Shown one piece after another: positions 9,468 through 21,362 of a stretch of DNA of 64,000 nucleotides. The position numbers and the translations under genes were made by a program. Numbering within the stretch: position 1 is the first letter of the stretch; every line of letters begins with the position of its first letter. The stretch spans positions 37,190,734 to 37,254,733 of the forward strand of contig OX328125.1 in assembly GCA_946811695.1 (NCBI GenBank), written 5' to 3'. The notes under the pieces are model-generated. The model saw only the letters and a program-made list of their open reading frames with translations. It ran no database searches and was not told the origin of the DNA. This stretch comes from Gonocerus acuteangulatus (Eukaryota; Arthropoda; Insecta; Hemiptera; Coreidae).

Positions 9468-12019
9468 AATTTCAGGCAAAACTCCTCTTACTACAAAATA
9501 AAAAAAATTATCTAAAGCGAGCTAAGTAAATAATTCCTTAATCACAATACCGTCCAGCGGTGTGCATCGAAATTATTGATTCGGTAATTTACGTAAAGTG
9601 ATAATAATAACTTTTAAATATTAATTTTGATTTCTTAGTTTTAATAACACCTAAATAATTTGAATTGACCTACTGCTAGTGACCTCGTACACTGCAACGT
9701 TTGTACCTCAGGAATGTGTGCAAGGCGTTGTTTAATTCCACTAGTGACAATCGCGAAAACGTAAGAAAACGTTACTTAATTATTTTTTTTATTTTTTGCG
9801 TCCCCCGAAACTATGATTAACACGTTTTTTGTGACCCCTGAGTAACAAAGGTTCAGTTTCACTGCTCTAGAATATCTGAAGGTTTTGGAGTTTTGTAAGT
9901 TCCTAGAAGGAGCCATAAATCAGACTGGTTTGGTAGGCCAAAACCTCTCGGGGCCTTGAAGGCAAATCCAAAGAACCAGTTAATTTAGCGTTTCAATCTC
10001 GCCGGAGGTCTCGGGAGATAATCCAGTTCGTGCATCAACTGTATGCAAAATTTAGGAGTAGGCTCAACTCTCTGATGAGGGTTGGCTAATCAGCTGACGG
10101 GAGTGGTGGAATTTTAAAGAATGGTTAAGTAGTCGGTTGATAGCTAAACCAAGTTTGAAGTTTCTCTTTTCCTTCCTGGAATTACCTCTTTATTTATTTG
10201 TTGGAAGTGACACTCCACGAGACATGTTCGAAATTCTTAGCGGTAGCAGCCATCATATATTAAAATATACAATATTGAAATTCTTGCAACTAAATTTAGG
10301 TAACCTAAGGTCAAACTTTGCAACAATGAATGTGTAGATATGTATTTTTTTATATGTGTATGTATATAGAATATTTTTTGAGCTTCGAAATATTTAATAT
10401 CGAGTTATCGATATATTTAAAGCACCCCATAGAAAGTCAATATTCTTGAACAATATGCATTAATTAATACCTATTGAAAAGCTATTGTGATCGTTTTGGA
10501 GGGTTTCCAAACAGCACTTTCATGGGGTATTTTGAACAATATTCGCATCAATATTGTTCCATGTCACAACTAACGCAAGTAAAAAATCCTAGTTGATTTT
10601 TTGACTTTAATTACAATTAACCGTGATTTTCCGCAACTTGTGAATGTAAAGTAAAAGGATAATTTTATACCTAAGAAAAAGAGTGATATGAAAATAAATC
10701 GTTGAATTTTTAACCAGACATTGCTGTAGAGAAACTAAAGGAACGAAATAACACCTTACTTACTAATATGAGGGCTATTGAAAGTGTGAAGCGGACTTCA
10801 GAAGAAAATTTTATAATCTTCTGATACTGAGACACAAAGATAGTTCAGCAAACGATTTTCTTTTGACCAGTGCCTTCTCTTCATTTTTTTTATTTTTTAT
10901 TTTACACAGAGCTAATGTCAACTTTGGAAAAAATAGGTAAAAAAAAAAAAAAAAACTTGCACAACATAACGCAAACATTCCATAGACAAACAATATTCAA
11001 AAAGCTCGCATTTGAAAAGCTACATTGAAGCATATTGATGAGACTTTGAATGTAATTGATCAGCGCATATTGTTCAATAATATTGACCGTCTAGGGGATT
11101 CTGAAGAAATTATACGTTGAGTCAATCCAACAATAATGCTTTATTTACAATATTTACGTTTCATACACAAGTGTTTATAACATGTATATTAGATTGAGTC
11201 CAATATTACCCATATCTTTTGATCAAGTATTGTTTTGATAACACTTCCTCTATTCCTAACGTATGCAAAATTAGATAACATCTTTTAGGCGACTGTTAAA
11301 CGACCTTAAAATACTCTTCTCTCCTACTTTCCTCCACAACGGTTAAATATATCCCCTTATAATGGTTTAGTTCGATTTCTTGCGTCAAATATCTATCGCC
11401 TTAGAGCTGGAAGTCAATAAGCGCATAGCAGCAAGCGTTGCGATTTTTTCGAGTGTGGTTCGCCAAATGAAATAGTTATTTGACGGACTGAACTAGCGGG
11501 AGCTGCTAGAACGCGAACAGACAAATATATATATATATATAAACACACAAATACAAATGAACCACAGACACTTAGGTTACTTATCGGGCCTGAAATGTGG
11601 ACATTTATCATTGTTACCCCCGGCTTGAGTCATCGTATCGACGTCATAAGAGGGAGGGGGCGTTAAAAATGGTTAATATGACTTTATTTAAGGGAAAGGT
11701 TTATTTTCGAAGGGCTTTATATTGAAAATGCAGAATATAAACTTCCAGGAACCATTATTGTTTACTTTGCTCGTGGAAATGTAATGCAGCACCATAATTA
11801 GACCCGTAAGCCGATCCTCTTTCGCGGGCTAAAAATATAGTACCTGTCTATCATGAGGGCTTTAAATGAGGAAAATACTCCCAATGATGGAATGAATTTA
11901 TAATTGGTCAGAAATCAATCAGAACCATCAGATAAGCATTAATACAAATATTGAGCTCTTTTGACCTCTTCGACAAAATATTTTCCAGGAAATGCTTATA
12001 GCCGATTGTAAATATATAT
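9468..12019. other. No gene seen (2.5 kb)
   Basis: Largely AT-rich unassigned DNA. Short frames, such as 10137-10337 (plus) and 11414-11611 (minus), have no recognisable domain. A short A run (10939-10955) and short TA run (11525-11540) occur. I cannot assign it to a repeat family from this window alone. Confidence 0.4.
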
Positions 12020-12085
12020 TTCTTTTATTTATTTTTTTTGTTTAATGGCACATCGACAAATCTGGGCCAATAGCCAACTCCTATA
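12020..12085 (-). repeat. 5'-truncated SINE 3' core
   Basis: The minus strand reads GGCTATTGGCCCAGATTTGT, then CGATGTGCCATTAAAC, then an A-rich tail. This is the diverged form of the SINE 3' core also seen at 3068, 35238 and 38388. No clear target duplication. Confidence 0.5.
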
Positions 12086-13129
12086 ACATAATTTTATAAA
12101 TTTGAAACAAGGGCAAATGTTTCAACATACAATACATCCTGTCCTAATCGTTATTGCTTTATTGTTTATTAATTATGATCATTTTTGATTTCTTTATTAG
12201 TTTATTGAACAAATTGTTTTGAGTTGGAAGAAGGGAAAATGTAAATATTTACTTTTGTGGATTGTTACAACATTACTTTGTTGGATATACTAAAACATAT
12301 GGTTCAAATAATTTTTAAAAGTTTTTTCTCTTACTCAGTGACCTTGAAAACATCGAACAACACAGAAAAAATGGATCATCTAAAAATGTTTTTTTTCCTA
12401 CTGTGCGCTGTAGAAAAAAAAGTAACGATAGGTTACAATAATGATAGAATTTGCGATGTATTTCTTTTATGATTCACCAATCTTATTTTCTATATTTTTA
12501 TTGACGTTGAATATGAACAAGAATCATTACTTCAATATGTCTACACCACAATTAATATCAAATATATATTTATGTTTAATGTCTAGGTTTGCAACCAAAA
12601 TTGATGTGAATGTAAATTATTAATTTACTGAGAGGCAGCTCCCATTTCAATTGTATTCATTAGTGTATACGGGAACATGTGTGCTGTAATATTCCTTCAC
12701 AACAAGAGGTATTATATTCCAATGGTTTGATTGTTGATTAAAATTGAGGTTTATTGTCAATATTCTCTGTAATACAGGCAGAAGGAATGTTGTGTACAAA
12801 GATCCCTTTACGTGTAATATCATATCGCGGGTTATTGCCTTTTGTGGTGAGATTAATTTAGGATTAGTACACTTATGACAGATATACAGATCCTGTGCAT
12901 GCTTGATAACAATATCAAAGCTAAGCCACGTTATTGGAAATTACATTTTAGCATGAAATAAATGCGCAAATGATGGGGGGGGGGAAAAATAAAACCGTAA
13001 GAATTATTTAAGAGATCAAGAAATATCTCCTTTTAAAAAGTGAGTCAGTTTAAGTAGTTGGGCTGTTTTGTCACTTTTGATAATGACATGTCCAAGAATA
13101 TTAATAGTAGGATACTGGCATAAAACAGA
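12086..13129. other. No gene seen
   Basis: AT-rich unassigned sequence, including short frames at 12257-12472 and 12441-12623 without motifs and a short G run near 12975. Confidence 0.4.
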
Positions 13130-13555
13130 AGTTTTAATGGACTTCGTAGGCAACTGAGAGGGAGCATTCTTACAAGATCCACAAAGATATTGCTCTATAA
13201 AACCTTAATCAGGCCAGTCCTCTGTTATGGCTTAGAAACATGGATTATAACGAAGCGAGATGAATTATCCCTCCTCTATTTTAAGTAAATAAAATGTGGA
13301 CGTCTCCGAAGGCAGGACACCTAGCCAGGATGCCAGACCTAGATATGTCTCAAAAACTATTCTCCGAGAGGGTTCTTGGAACCAGACGAGTCGGCAGACC
13401 CAAGCTGCGATGGCAAGATGGAGTAGCCGCCGATCCCTGCAGCCTGCTCGGAGTCCGGAACTGGAAAGTGGCAGCACAAGACCGTGACAACTGTCGGAAG
13501 CTGATTTTGGAAGCCATGTCTCATTAGTGGGATGTAGCGCCGAGGAAGTAAGTAA
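13130..13555 (+). pseudogene. LINE reverse-transcriptase C-terminal remnant (RTE-like)
   Basis: Near 13191 one frame gives LYKTLIRPVLCYGLETW, the conserved block after the RT domain in RTE-type and related LINEs. After a frame break, 13294-13527 gives HLARMPD, VLGTRRVGRPKLRW, DPCSLLGVRNWK and AAQDRDNCRK, the usual C-terminal pattern. At least one stop or frameshift lies near 13285, so it is dead. The 5' part of the element is missing. The fragment at 43130-44118 is of the same general type but not a close copy. Confidence 0.7.
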
Positions 13556-14121
13556 ATCAAGAAAATATTATCACAAATGCGAATTTAAGATGTTACAGCC
13601 AGAATGTGGCAACATTTAGTAATATATACTGAATTCTATGAACAATTACTCTAATTATAACTTATTCATACCTATTATCTATAACTGTAGTTAGTAGTTA
13701 CATGAGTGCATCTACGCCTTTCGATAGGGCATTTCGTGTTTCGATAGGAGAAATTATATTTTGCTTGTTTGTTTAGCGATCACATAAAGTCTTGCTACAA
13801 TGATTAGTCTTCAACTAGCCATGGCTAATTACTTTACACACATGACGGGAGTTTTGCAACATTGAAACTAATCATAACACATCATATCTAGGAGGCGCCA
13901 AAGATGTTGTGATTATTATACTCTCAAAATTATTATCCTGACTCCTGAATGAATTGTGTCAGACGCGCCTTAACATGTCGTTACAGTTGTCCCGCAAGAC
14001 GTCCCTGTCGTGCAATCAAGCTTGTGCCTAACGCCACTAACCTACATTTCCATCAATATAAACATTTCAACTTCATTATATAAAGATCCTGACAAGTTCC
14101 CGATCTCAGGCACTGCATCAT
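13556..14121. other. No gene seen
   Basis: Unassigned sequence up to the (TA)n array at 14122. A 79-codon frame at 14010 runs into the array and is an artefact. Confidence 0.4.
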
Positions 14122-14286
14122 CTATATATATATATATATATATATATTCTCCTTTAGGCTTCTTCGCTGGGGCATCATCTTCCTCGTCTCCCGGCTTCTT
14201 TCTCCAGCGGTGCTTGTTCCATGGCCGTTATATTTCTTCCAACTCCTAATGGGCTTCATCAGACGTCGTGTTGTCTTGAGGTGTGC

Positions 14287-14342
<56 letters not shown>
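14122..14342 (-). mobile_element. PLE 3' end fragment embedded in (TA)n
   Basis: (TA)n at 14122-14148 and 14289-14342 bracket about 140 bp. On the minus strand this insert contains CTGATGAAGCC...GAAATAT and CACCGCTGGAGA, matching the region just after the PLE stop codon at 42819-42880. The insert is therefore a short PLE 3' end within, or flanked by, a TA array, like the larger PLE at 41907. Confidence 0.6.
14229..14262 (-). ncRNA. Hammerhead-like motif (decayed stem)
   Basis: The minus strand reads CTGATGA (the canonical core), one A, a weak CCA/TGG stem, then GAAATATAACGG. It is homologous in position to 42819-42855. The stem is poor, so activity is doubtful. Confidence 0.35.
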
Positions 14343-14510
14343 TAAATAACGAGGTGTAGATAGCCATTGTGGCGATAAGTAGTCTGGGAATAGTTGGGAT
14401 TCGGCTAAGGAAACATCAGAACGAATTTTTTTAAAATCTGTATTAAGGACGTTTCGGTTACTCGTTGGTAGCCTTCGTCAGCAATGAATGGAAAAATACT
14501 ATCTCGACGT
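14343..14510 (-). mobile_element. PLE-type 3' end next to (TA)n, second family
   Basis: On the minus strand a hammerhead-like motif (14447-14481) is followed by about 100 bp and then the (TA)n array. It does not match the 14149-14288 insert outside the motif, so it is a different family with the same order of parts. Confidence 0.45.
14447..14481 (-). ncRNA. Hammerhead-like motif
   Basis: The minus strand reads CTGACGA, one A, GGCTAC...GTAACC (6 bp stem with one mismatch), then GAAACGTCC. The core matches CUGANGA and GAAA; the extra base before stem II is non-canonical. Confidence 0.45.
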
Positions 14511-15018
14511 ATTTATTTAGAACCTAGAAGTTAAATTGAGGATAGAACGTTATCTTCAGTGGCCAGCACATTTAATATAACTTACGAGGTTGCTCCTGTT
14601 TTCGCCATTTAATACTACATCTTGCAGATTCAGAGTCCTTCGATGAAGATAGATTTATTTAAACGCTTTGAAGACCGTACAGACGCCATTAAAATGCAAT
14701 ATACCTTCCCTAGCCTTTTTATTTCAAAGCGAGCATTCGAATTGTTTTTTTTTTTCTCTCCCAGCTTGATATTCAGACTAATTTCTTCCCATCTTGCTCT
14801 ACTTATGAAGAGTTTATCCTTCACCGAAAGCCCCTCATTAAGTGGATATGAACCAGGATAGACGGGTTTTCTACATACTTCTTGCCACTTAGCGTTGCTA
14901 GCTTTTGTAAGATCTTTACAATTATTCATGAAGTCCTTTTAAACTCTATAACCTGACCATTCCAGGTTGCCCTTCCTTGCAAGTTCTTCATTTCTTTACA
15001 TCAGAATATGTATGTTGG
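14511..15018 (-). other. Unassigned; 99-codon minus-strand frame at 14630-14929
   Basis: The frame (starting MNNCKDLTKASNAKWQEV) contains a Lys-rich run and no motif I recognise. It lies upstream, on the same strand, of the PLE-type end at 14343-14510 and could be part of that element. I see no family evidence for it. Confidence 0.25.
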
Positions 15019-15845
15019 CCCTGATTGCCCGTGCTTCGCCACGGCAGATAAGTAATTTTTGTATTGCCTTAATTAATGTCTCAACAAAATTAACGCCACT
15101 GTATAATTTTTTGCAGTTTATTATAGCACGGTTCCCGTCATACTGTATGTTGTACATCAATTGATAAGTAATCAAAGTATAATGTTTCTTGACAATGGGT
15201 GCTCCGGACCAGTGTCAGGAAACAAATAACGTAGAGATAACCCGTTATCTATAGGTTAGCAGTAACAGCAGTGTAACCAATGCAGGTTAAATTTCGTTGT
15301 CAATAATAAATGTTCGTTAAAATTGAAAAATTTATGTTTCTCAGATGTCATTTTATATTTGCGAGCATTACGAAGAAGTTTGACTGCGGATGCTGACGGG
15401 TGAGGAGGCTGTGCAGGGGTTCGGGATATTATTACCTCGGACCGACCATTACCAGGTATAGCGTAAACTCTATGGGGGACAAGTTGAAATGAACTGCAAT
15501 TAAAATGGTGATTTTGACCCTCATAGCGTAAACTCTATGAGGGGCAGTTTAAACCGCAATTAAAAATAATAGTATGAAATAGATACAGTACGGTAACAGC
15601 TGTTCTGTTATCGTCCTAGCAACGCATTCTGCCTAAGCGAGCATGCTCTATTTAAAACTAAAAATTCAAACCCCTCTAAAAATAATTAAAGTTTTGAATA
15701 TCAGAAAAAAACTTTCTTAGCGGAAAGTTGGTGTTTACATATCAAAGGGAGTGTCCATGAAAAATTTCAACTTATTCTGTCAAGTGGTTTGGGCTGGGCG
15801 ATGATAGGTCGGTGAGTGAGTGGTATTTGACAAATATATAGTAGA
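15019..15845 (-). mobile_element. Non-autonomous Helitron (family A), copy 1
   Basis: On the minus strand the 5' end is TCTACTATATATTTGTCAAA (from 15845) and the 3' end is the hairpin CCGTGGCGAAGCACGG near 15043-15026. The terminal CTAG is decayed. The flank beyond 15845 gives the A that precedes a Helitron TC end. Homologous throughout to 51514-52692. Contains a SINE-tail fragment at 15190-15330. No Rep/helicase ORF. Confidence 0.75.
15190..15330 (+). repeat. SINE tail fragment
   Basis: Contains CAATAATAAATGTTCGTTAAAATT and upstream words (GATAACC) matching the tail of the complete SINE at 17559-17767. The tRNA head is absent. Confidence 0.45.
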
Positions 15846-16857
15846 TTTCATTCGTAAACGTTTTCGGGAATCTTTTATCTAGCATTGCCAATATTTGGCT
15901 GATGTATTTGAAATGCATGCTAAGTCCCTAGTTATATATATAATTATGATCAAGTAATTAGTTTAGATTACTTCCTTGTAGATGTGCGAATCTGGAGAGC
16001 CGTGTTGCCGAGGGAAATGGTAGATTAGAGGGACTTGACTTGAAGGGCTAATCCATTAGGTAGGGCCAGCTAGCGGATCAAGTCTGTATTAAGTGCCGCT
16101 TGGGAGCTCGGACTTAGCCCAAATAGGCAGGCTTACAGGGATGCTTGACGACTCCAAAGCCCGCTCCTCTAACGAGACCAAGTCCCAGGCCAATCCTACC
16201 ATTAGGATCCTTTACACTACTTGAGAGAAATATTTAAGTTTTCCCTACTTCCTCTCGGGAAAAAACATTGTAAAATTCAGAAGGAGTTCTCAATTAGTCG
16301 ATGAGGGATGTGCCATTCCGCTTTTCAGGGGTTATATTGAAGTACCGTAAACAAAATATTATCATTATGCGGTCATGAATTATTTGTTTTAAAATGCTGC
16401 CATTGTATTGGATTGATTGGATAGTGTACCTCTAGGTACTGCACACGATTTGAGGTGGTAACAAAGTCGGGCGGAATTCAGAAGAATGGCTGGGACAACT
16501 TTACATTGTTAAGTTCAGTCTTGCACGAATCAACGTAGGTATTTGGAGGTAAACCTGCTTCCTCTGATATTATTTTTCTCCCTTTAATCCCTCGCACAGG
16601 GCCCATGCATCTATTTCTAGACTAAAAGCTTACTGTTTTGATAAATACAGAGAAATTAGGTATATTAATTTTTTTTTAATTATTAATTAAAAAATGTAAT
16701 TTTCTTTTTAAAAACTGCACAACTGTTTTAAATAAAGTACCTAGATAAGCACAACAGTAGAAAGTACAACGCTCTGTCGATGAGACGGGATAACAGTGGA
16801 AAGGAGATCGGTACAAGGGACGGAAAAGGTTTGTGTAAATCCTGCCTTAAGATGCCG
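15846..16857. other. No gene seen
   Basis: Unassigned. The segment 16000-16215 is more GC-rich and may be an old repeat, but I cannot place it. No coding signal. Confidence 0.4.
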
Positions 16858-17201
16858 GGTTTGTTTCTTTTTTTTTTACATTAATGCTTCCAGTTACTTT
16901 TTATCATTAAATGATTACTTTAAAAGTTATCATCTTCTATTAATTGCGTGCACTTCACATTTAATCATTCATATTACATAAAATCATTCTTGGCAAAAGC
17001 TAAAATGAGAAATAGAATAGAATTTTGCACCAAGAGGGATCTTTTAGATTCTTATTGAGAGTTTTTATTGAGACAAAGGAGCATTAAATAATTTAATTTA
17101 CCTGTATTCTTTTTTACCTAACCATATGTAAAAGCGATTACTTTTAAAGTAATCATTGGTGATAAAACGTAACTGGCAACCTTAATGTAAAAAGAAGAAC
17201 C
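16858..17201. mobile_element. MITE copy 1 (hAT-like), GATGCCG target duplication
   Basis: Inverted arms of about 80 bp share TTTACATTAA, CCAGTTAC and GATTACTTTAAAAGT. GATGCCG at 16851-16857 repeats at 17202-17208. It is a sibling of 17311-17894. The 7-8 bp duplications suggest hAT-type mobilisation; no transposase is present. Confidence 0.78.
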
Positions 17202-17310
17202 GATGCCGATTCTGAATTAGTTTTAATATGATGTGTATACAATGTTAAAATTGTATATGTTCCTGAATTGAAGGATTCGCCCATTATGATGTTTAGCAAC
17301 ACGTGGCTCG

Positions 17311-17894
17311 GGGTCTTTTTTACTTTACCCACGCCAGTTACTTTTATTACTAAAACAGTTATTTATCGTATCATTAAGTTAATAGTTATGAAGAACAGAT
17401 GTTTAAACTAATAATTAGTTTAAATAAATTATTTATTTATACTAATAAATTTTGTAATGCTCTATACGCTACTTCTTCCGATTTCAACACACGACTCAGT
17501 TTAATCAAATTCAACACAACACAACAAACACAAGTTCAACGTGTCTTATAATCTATAGGAGATCCGGTATCCGTGAGGGTTAAGGCGTGAGCTCTTAACA
17601 CCCCGTGCCAAAGGTCGTGGGTTCGATTCCCACTAGGGGCGTTGGCTTTTCTTTCGAAAAAAAGAAAAGGCATCACCCCTATCCTGGCTAGAAAAGGGTG
17701 GTAACTTATAGATAACCTGTCCTAAAATTCGTAGTTAATAATAAATGGACGTTAAAATTTAAATAAATTATAATCTATAACCTCTTTCATGTATAAACTT
17801 TATGTAGCCTAGCAACACCTGTTAAAATATTGTAACAAAATATTATGACGTTATTCTAAAAAGTAACTGGCGTGGGTAAGGTAAAAAAGACCCC
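17311..17894. mobile_element. MITE copy 2 (hAT-like), 8 bp target duplication
   Basis: The ends GGGTCTTTTTTACTTTACCC and its near reverse complement (GGTAAAAAAGACCCC) are flanked by GTGGCTCG at 17303-17310 and 17895-17902. Both ends include ACGCCAGTTACTTTT, as in copy 1. A complete SINE is nested at 17559-17767. Confidence 0.85.
17559..17767 (+). repeat. tRNA-Leu-like SINE, complete, nested in a MITE
   Basis: The A-box-like GGGTTAAGGCG and B box GGTTCGATTCCCAC form a class II (Leu-like) head. The body has a CTTTTCTTTCG...GAAAAGG self-complementary block, and the tail is GTGGTAACTTATAGATAACC plus AATAATAAATGG. TTATAATCTATA at 17547-17558 repeats at 17768-17779. A relative is at 51341; the tail resembles that of the 5S-headed repeats. 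Confidence 0.88.
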
Positions 17895-17902
17895 GTGGCT
17901 CG

Positions 17903-19422
17903 TACTGTATTAAAACGTGTAGGGTTGAGAAACCTTACAAGGATTTTGCACTTTTTCCAATTCATTCTAAGAACTAGTTCTAACATTTTTAATTACAAGT
18001 TTCACAGAATATGTGTGAAATACAGTGATTGCTCCCATATTCTATGAAAATCGAAATATCGTTTGTTCGACAAACACACGATAATTAGTCCTCCGGTAAT
18101 TTCACGGGGGTCAGAGTATCTTTTGTTTAAGTTTTGCTCCTCACAAAACGTTCCAAAGATAACAGATTTCTTTGAATAGCTCTATAATTATACATTGTTT
18201 CACCTTAGAATGGGAATGATTATATTTTTTTTTTTTTTTGGTTGGTGGGGGGGGGGGAAGTCGTAATAATACATTTGGCATATGTTTTAGTGTAGTACAG
18301 GAGTGATTTTTTCGTTTTAGCGCGATTTTTGACAGTAATGTGGCTACTCCCGCGAGTAGAAAAGGGCTTATATAACGGGGGCTGAAGGGGTTGCAGCCCC
18401 CCCCATTTTCGATGTAGAATCACCAGAAGAAAATGGACCAAATCGGTGACCCCACCACTGTATACACCACTTGTTAGAACATTTGAAGTGTACTTTGCTT
18501 TCGGCCCTTAAACGTGCGATTGGGCCGATATAAAAAAAAATAAGTATCGGTTATTTTCACGTGCTTAATAAATATACAAAGTTTCATAAAAATCGGCGCC
18601 GGACACATGGGATGTTCCCTTGTTAGATCATTTAGTTCAGAAAAAAATAATGTTTTTTATGGGTGTAATAGCGTTTTAGTTGGCAAAATATTCTAATAGT
18701 TTTAGATTGTTGGTATTCCATACCCCCCAAATGCTCCCCCCCCCCCAGTATTTTTCCTATATACGCCCGTGGATAGTCATTGGTCTCTATGATGGGTATT
18801 CAATGCCTGACAGGGCCCTTCGCCTTATAAAGGCCGGTAATACATTGTGCATTTTAAGAAGCCATCCTGCGTCGAAAGCTTGGATAAAAGCAATAATTAG
18901 TTGCTATAAACTAAACTCTTATTTTTACCACTATTAATCATTTGCACATTCTTTTATTTGTTTAATTATAATGCTTTGCTTAAATAACCTAACATGTCTC
19001 ATTCCCACTGTAAATTTAAAAATAACAAAAAACAGAATTACTGGAGTTGTCGGACGGAACAGACAATAATCAGAGTGTACGGTTTTTTTTTTTTTGTTTT
19101 TATTTGCTGCTGAGTGTTTTTACTGGGTGTTGCTAGAACTCATATTGATGATAATAGCAAAGATAATTGGCGTTACTAGCGCAATAGTTGATTCTCCCAT
19201 TAAACCCCCCCCCCAAAAAAAAGTCTTAGTCGTTTAGAGCTTTCTGCTCAGATTTAGGAACATAAATATGCTTTACCTCCACCCGACAAACCTATGTAAT
19301 GTACTGTGTAACAGTCTTCTTTTTCGTACATGGTCACCCCGCCAGCGGACACTTTTTTGTAACGTTTTACTTCAGTTGAGTCATCGCTAAAGCATATTTA
19401 TGCTAAAAAACGATAAGAGCCT
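17903..19422. other. No gene seen (1.5 kb)
   Basis: Unassigned DNA with several short G or C runs (18245, 18400, 18735, 19205) and a T run near 18225. Two short frames (18220-18441 minus, 18680-18937 plus) carry no motif. Confidence 0.4.
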
Positions 19423-19585
19423 TCCCGTGTTCTAGTGGCTAACGCCTTAGATTTTCATGCAAGAGATGGGTTCGAGTTCCACCAGCGGAAGGAATTTTCT
19501 CATCTAACGGATCGTTAAGAACATTCCCCACTGCACCATGGAAGTCGGCGCTAATTGCCCAGATGTCGGTGCGCCGTGAAAAAAA
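19423..19585 (+). repeat. tRNA-Glu-like SINE, copy 3, diverged
   Basis: TCCCGTGTTCTAGTGGCTA head, GGGTTCGAGTTCC B box, GTCGGCGCTAAT and GGTGCGCCGTG core and a short A tail. Older than the other copies; no target duplication found. Confidence 0.75.
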
Positions 19586-19762
19586 TACCAAAGATATACA
19601 TACGTTTTGTGATCATTTAAAAGAATAACATATTTTTTTATGAAATTCTGTTTGAGCATTGTAGGATTTTTTGGGAGTCAGCTGTGTATGATAGAGATAG
19701 AATTTTGTATCAGATCAGGCCTTGAGGTTATTCCTCTCTGGATTTAGCATATTTCATGCTTT

Positions 19763-19810
19763 ATGATAGTTAAAATATCATAACATATTTTATGATATTT
19801 TAACTATCAT
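19763..19810. repeat. 21 bp perfect inverted repeat
   Basis: 19763-19783 and 19790-19810 are exact reverse complements (ATGATAGTTAAAATATCATAA) with a 6 bp loop. Function unknown; AT-rich. Confidence 0.8.
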
Positions 19811-20569
19811 TTTCTTATGTAATCCCTTTAACCTAGTCTAGGAATCAATATCTCCAGCATGATTTCCAATGTAGTCCGTCTTTCCCAGCCACTTCAAGCC
19901 CTTCCGAGTTTATTCCCTCTCATATCGGCACCAGCAGAACTTGAATTCTTCGCTGCCATCCTGGGTTTAATATTGCTGGGCCTGCAATTGGCTTGCTCAA
20001 TGAAAAACAGATTTAAAAGCAATACCGGATTCTCAGGAGCACTTTATTACGTCGGATATCAGTTTTCCATAACAACCCACTCCATGAAAAATACAATACG
20101 AAGTTTGAGGTTTAATATCTGGTATGACAATCACAAGCCCTACATACCTGTCTTCAAATGCTGAAATAACATACCGTTAAAAGCTATTTTTCCACAATGG
20201 AGAGTATATTCTTTCTGGTGTTTTTTTTTAATGTTGAACTATCGCTTTTTTGATCTCTTTAATTATTTTCTGTTTTTTTATCCTTCTTTATGTTATCTTT
20301 AATATTGGAAACTGCATAAACGAATAGATGTTTATTATTCATTGATTTATGAGCAACCGCAGCAAAGGCGGTTTACCCAATTATATTGGCATATTCTTCT
20401 AATTCATTACACAATTGAAATTAATCATATAAATCATCCAATTATACAATTGGATGTATTTATTATACAGGCATCCAAATATAAAATATTATAAGTACTT
20501 TCAATTATACAGTTACAAATTTTTAGAATATTATTTATTTATCAAGAACAATATATAACTGTATACAAA
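19811..20569. other. No assigned gene; 101-codon frame at 19859-20164
   Basis: A plus-strand frame of 101 codons starts MISNVVRLSQPLQALPSLFP and has a hydrophobic centre (LGLILLGLQL). I do not recognise it, and nothing around it suggests exons. The remainder is AT-rich with a short palindrome at about 20436-20455. Confidence 0.3.
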
Positions 20570-20753
20570 GTTCTGCTTGTGTAAGTTTTATAATTTGTTG
20601 TATATAATTTGAATCCGTATTTTTTTTAATGTCTCGTCTATGTCTGATCTACCTTCAGTTGCAACTGAAGGTAGATCAGACATAGACGAGACATTAAAAA
20701 AATTACGGATTCAAATTATATACAACAAATTATAAAACTTACACAAGCAGAAC
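20570..20753. repeat. 184 bp palindrome without spacer
   Basis: Positions 20570-20661 and 20662-20753 are reverse complements, meeting at CAGTTG/CAACTG. I see one mismatch, next to the T/A run. No loop is left between the arms. Not part of any element recognised elsewhere here. Confidence 0.9.
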
Positions 20754-21156
20754 TAATAATAACACAAGCAGAAATAATAATGTTTATTTATATAATGACA
20801 TAATATAATGTTTTATGTGATATATCACATAAATCATTATATTAAAATATGAAATATAAAGAAGGTAGTTTTGTATACGACACTAAATACCTTCATTATT
20901 ATGATATTTGAGAGTTTATAAACTCCAAAACGTCTTGTAAAGGGAGAAATGAAAAATAAAAGATGTGACCGAAGTGCTGATAGAATAAAATCGTGATTTT
21001 AATTTGTCATTGTAGTGTCTATGCGTGTTGAAGTTTGCCCGGCTAAGAGTTGTTTAGACCTAATTTTCTGTTGCTTACTTTTTTATGTGATTTAAATTCA
21101 TTTTTACAGAGCCAATCTAGATGAGCGATTAGCTCTATTACTGATAAAAGCTTCTT
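20754..21156. other. No gene seen
   Basis: AT-rich. ACACAAGCAGAA from the palindrome edge is repeated once at 20761. Nothing else recognised. Confidence 0.4.
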
Positions 21157-21362
21157 CCTTCTACCCTCCTACTATCTCCTTCAATATCCTTCCTAATATC
21201 TCCTTCTATATCCATCCTAATACCTCCTTCTACATCTTTCCTTCTATATCCTTTCTAATATCTCTTTCTATATCCATCCTAATACCTCCTTCTACATCTT
21301 TCCTAATAACTCCTTCTATATCCTTGCTAATACCTCTCTATATATCCTTCCTAATACCGGCA
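21157..21362. repeat. 24 bp minisatellite, about 8 units
   Basis: Units follow the pattern CTCCTTCTATATCC(T/A)TCCTAATA, each about 24 bp with point changes and one longer unit. Similar words recur at 21775-21845, suggesting the array was once longer. Confidence 0.85.

Noticed and set aside
19859..20164. A 101-codon frame as a host gene
   Set aside because: No family resemblance, no codon bias, no exon context; length is within chance for this window.
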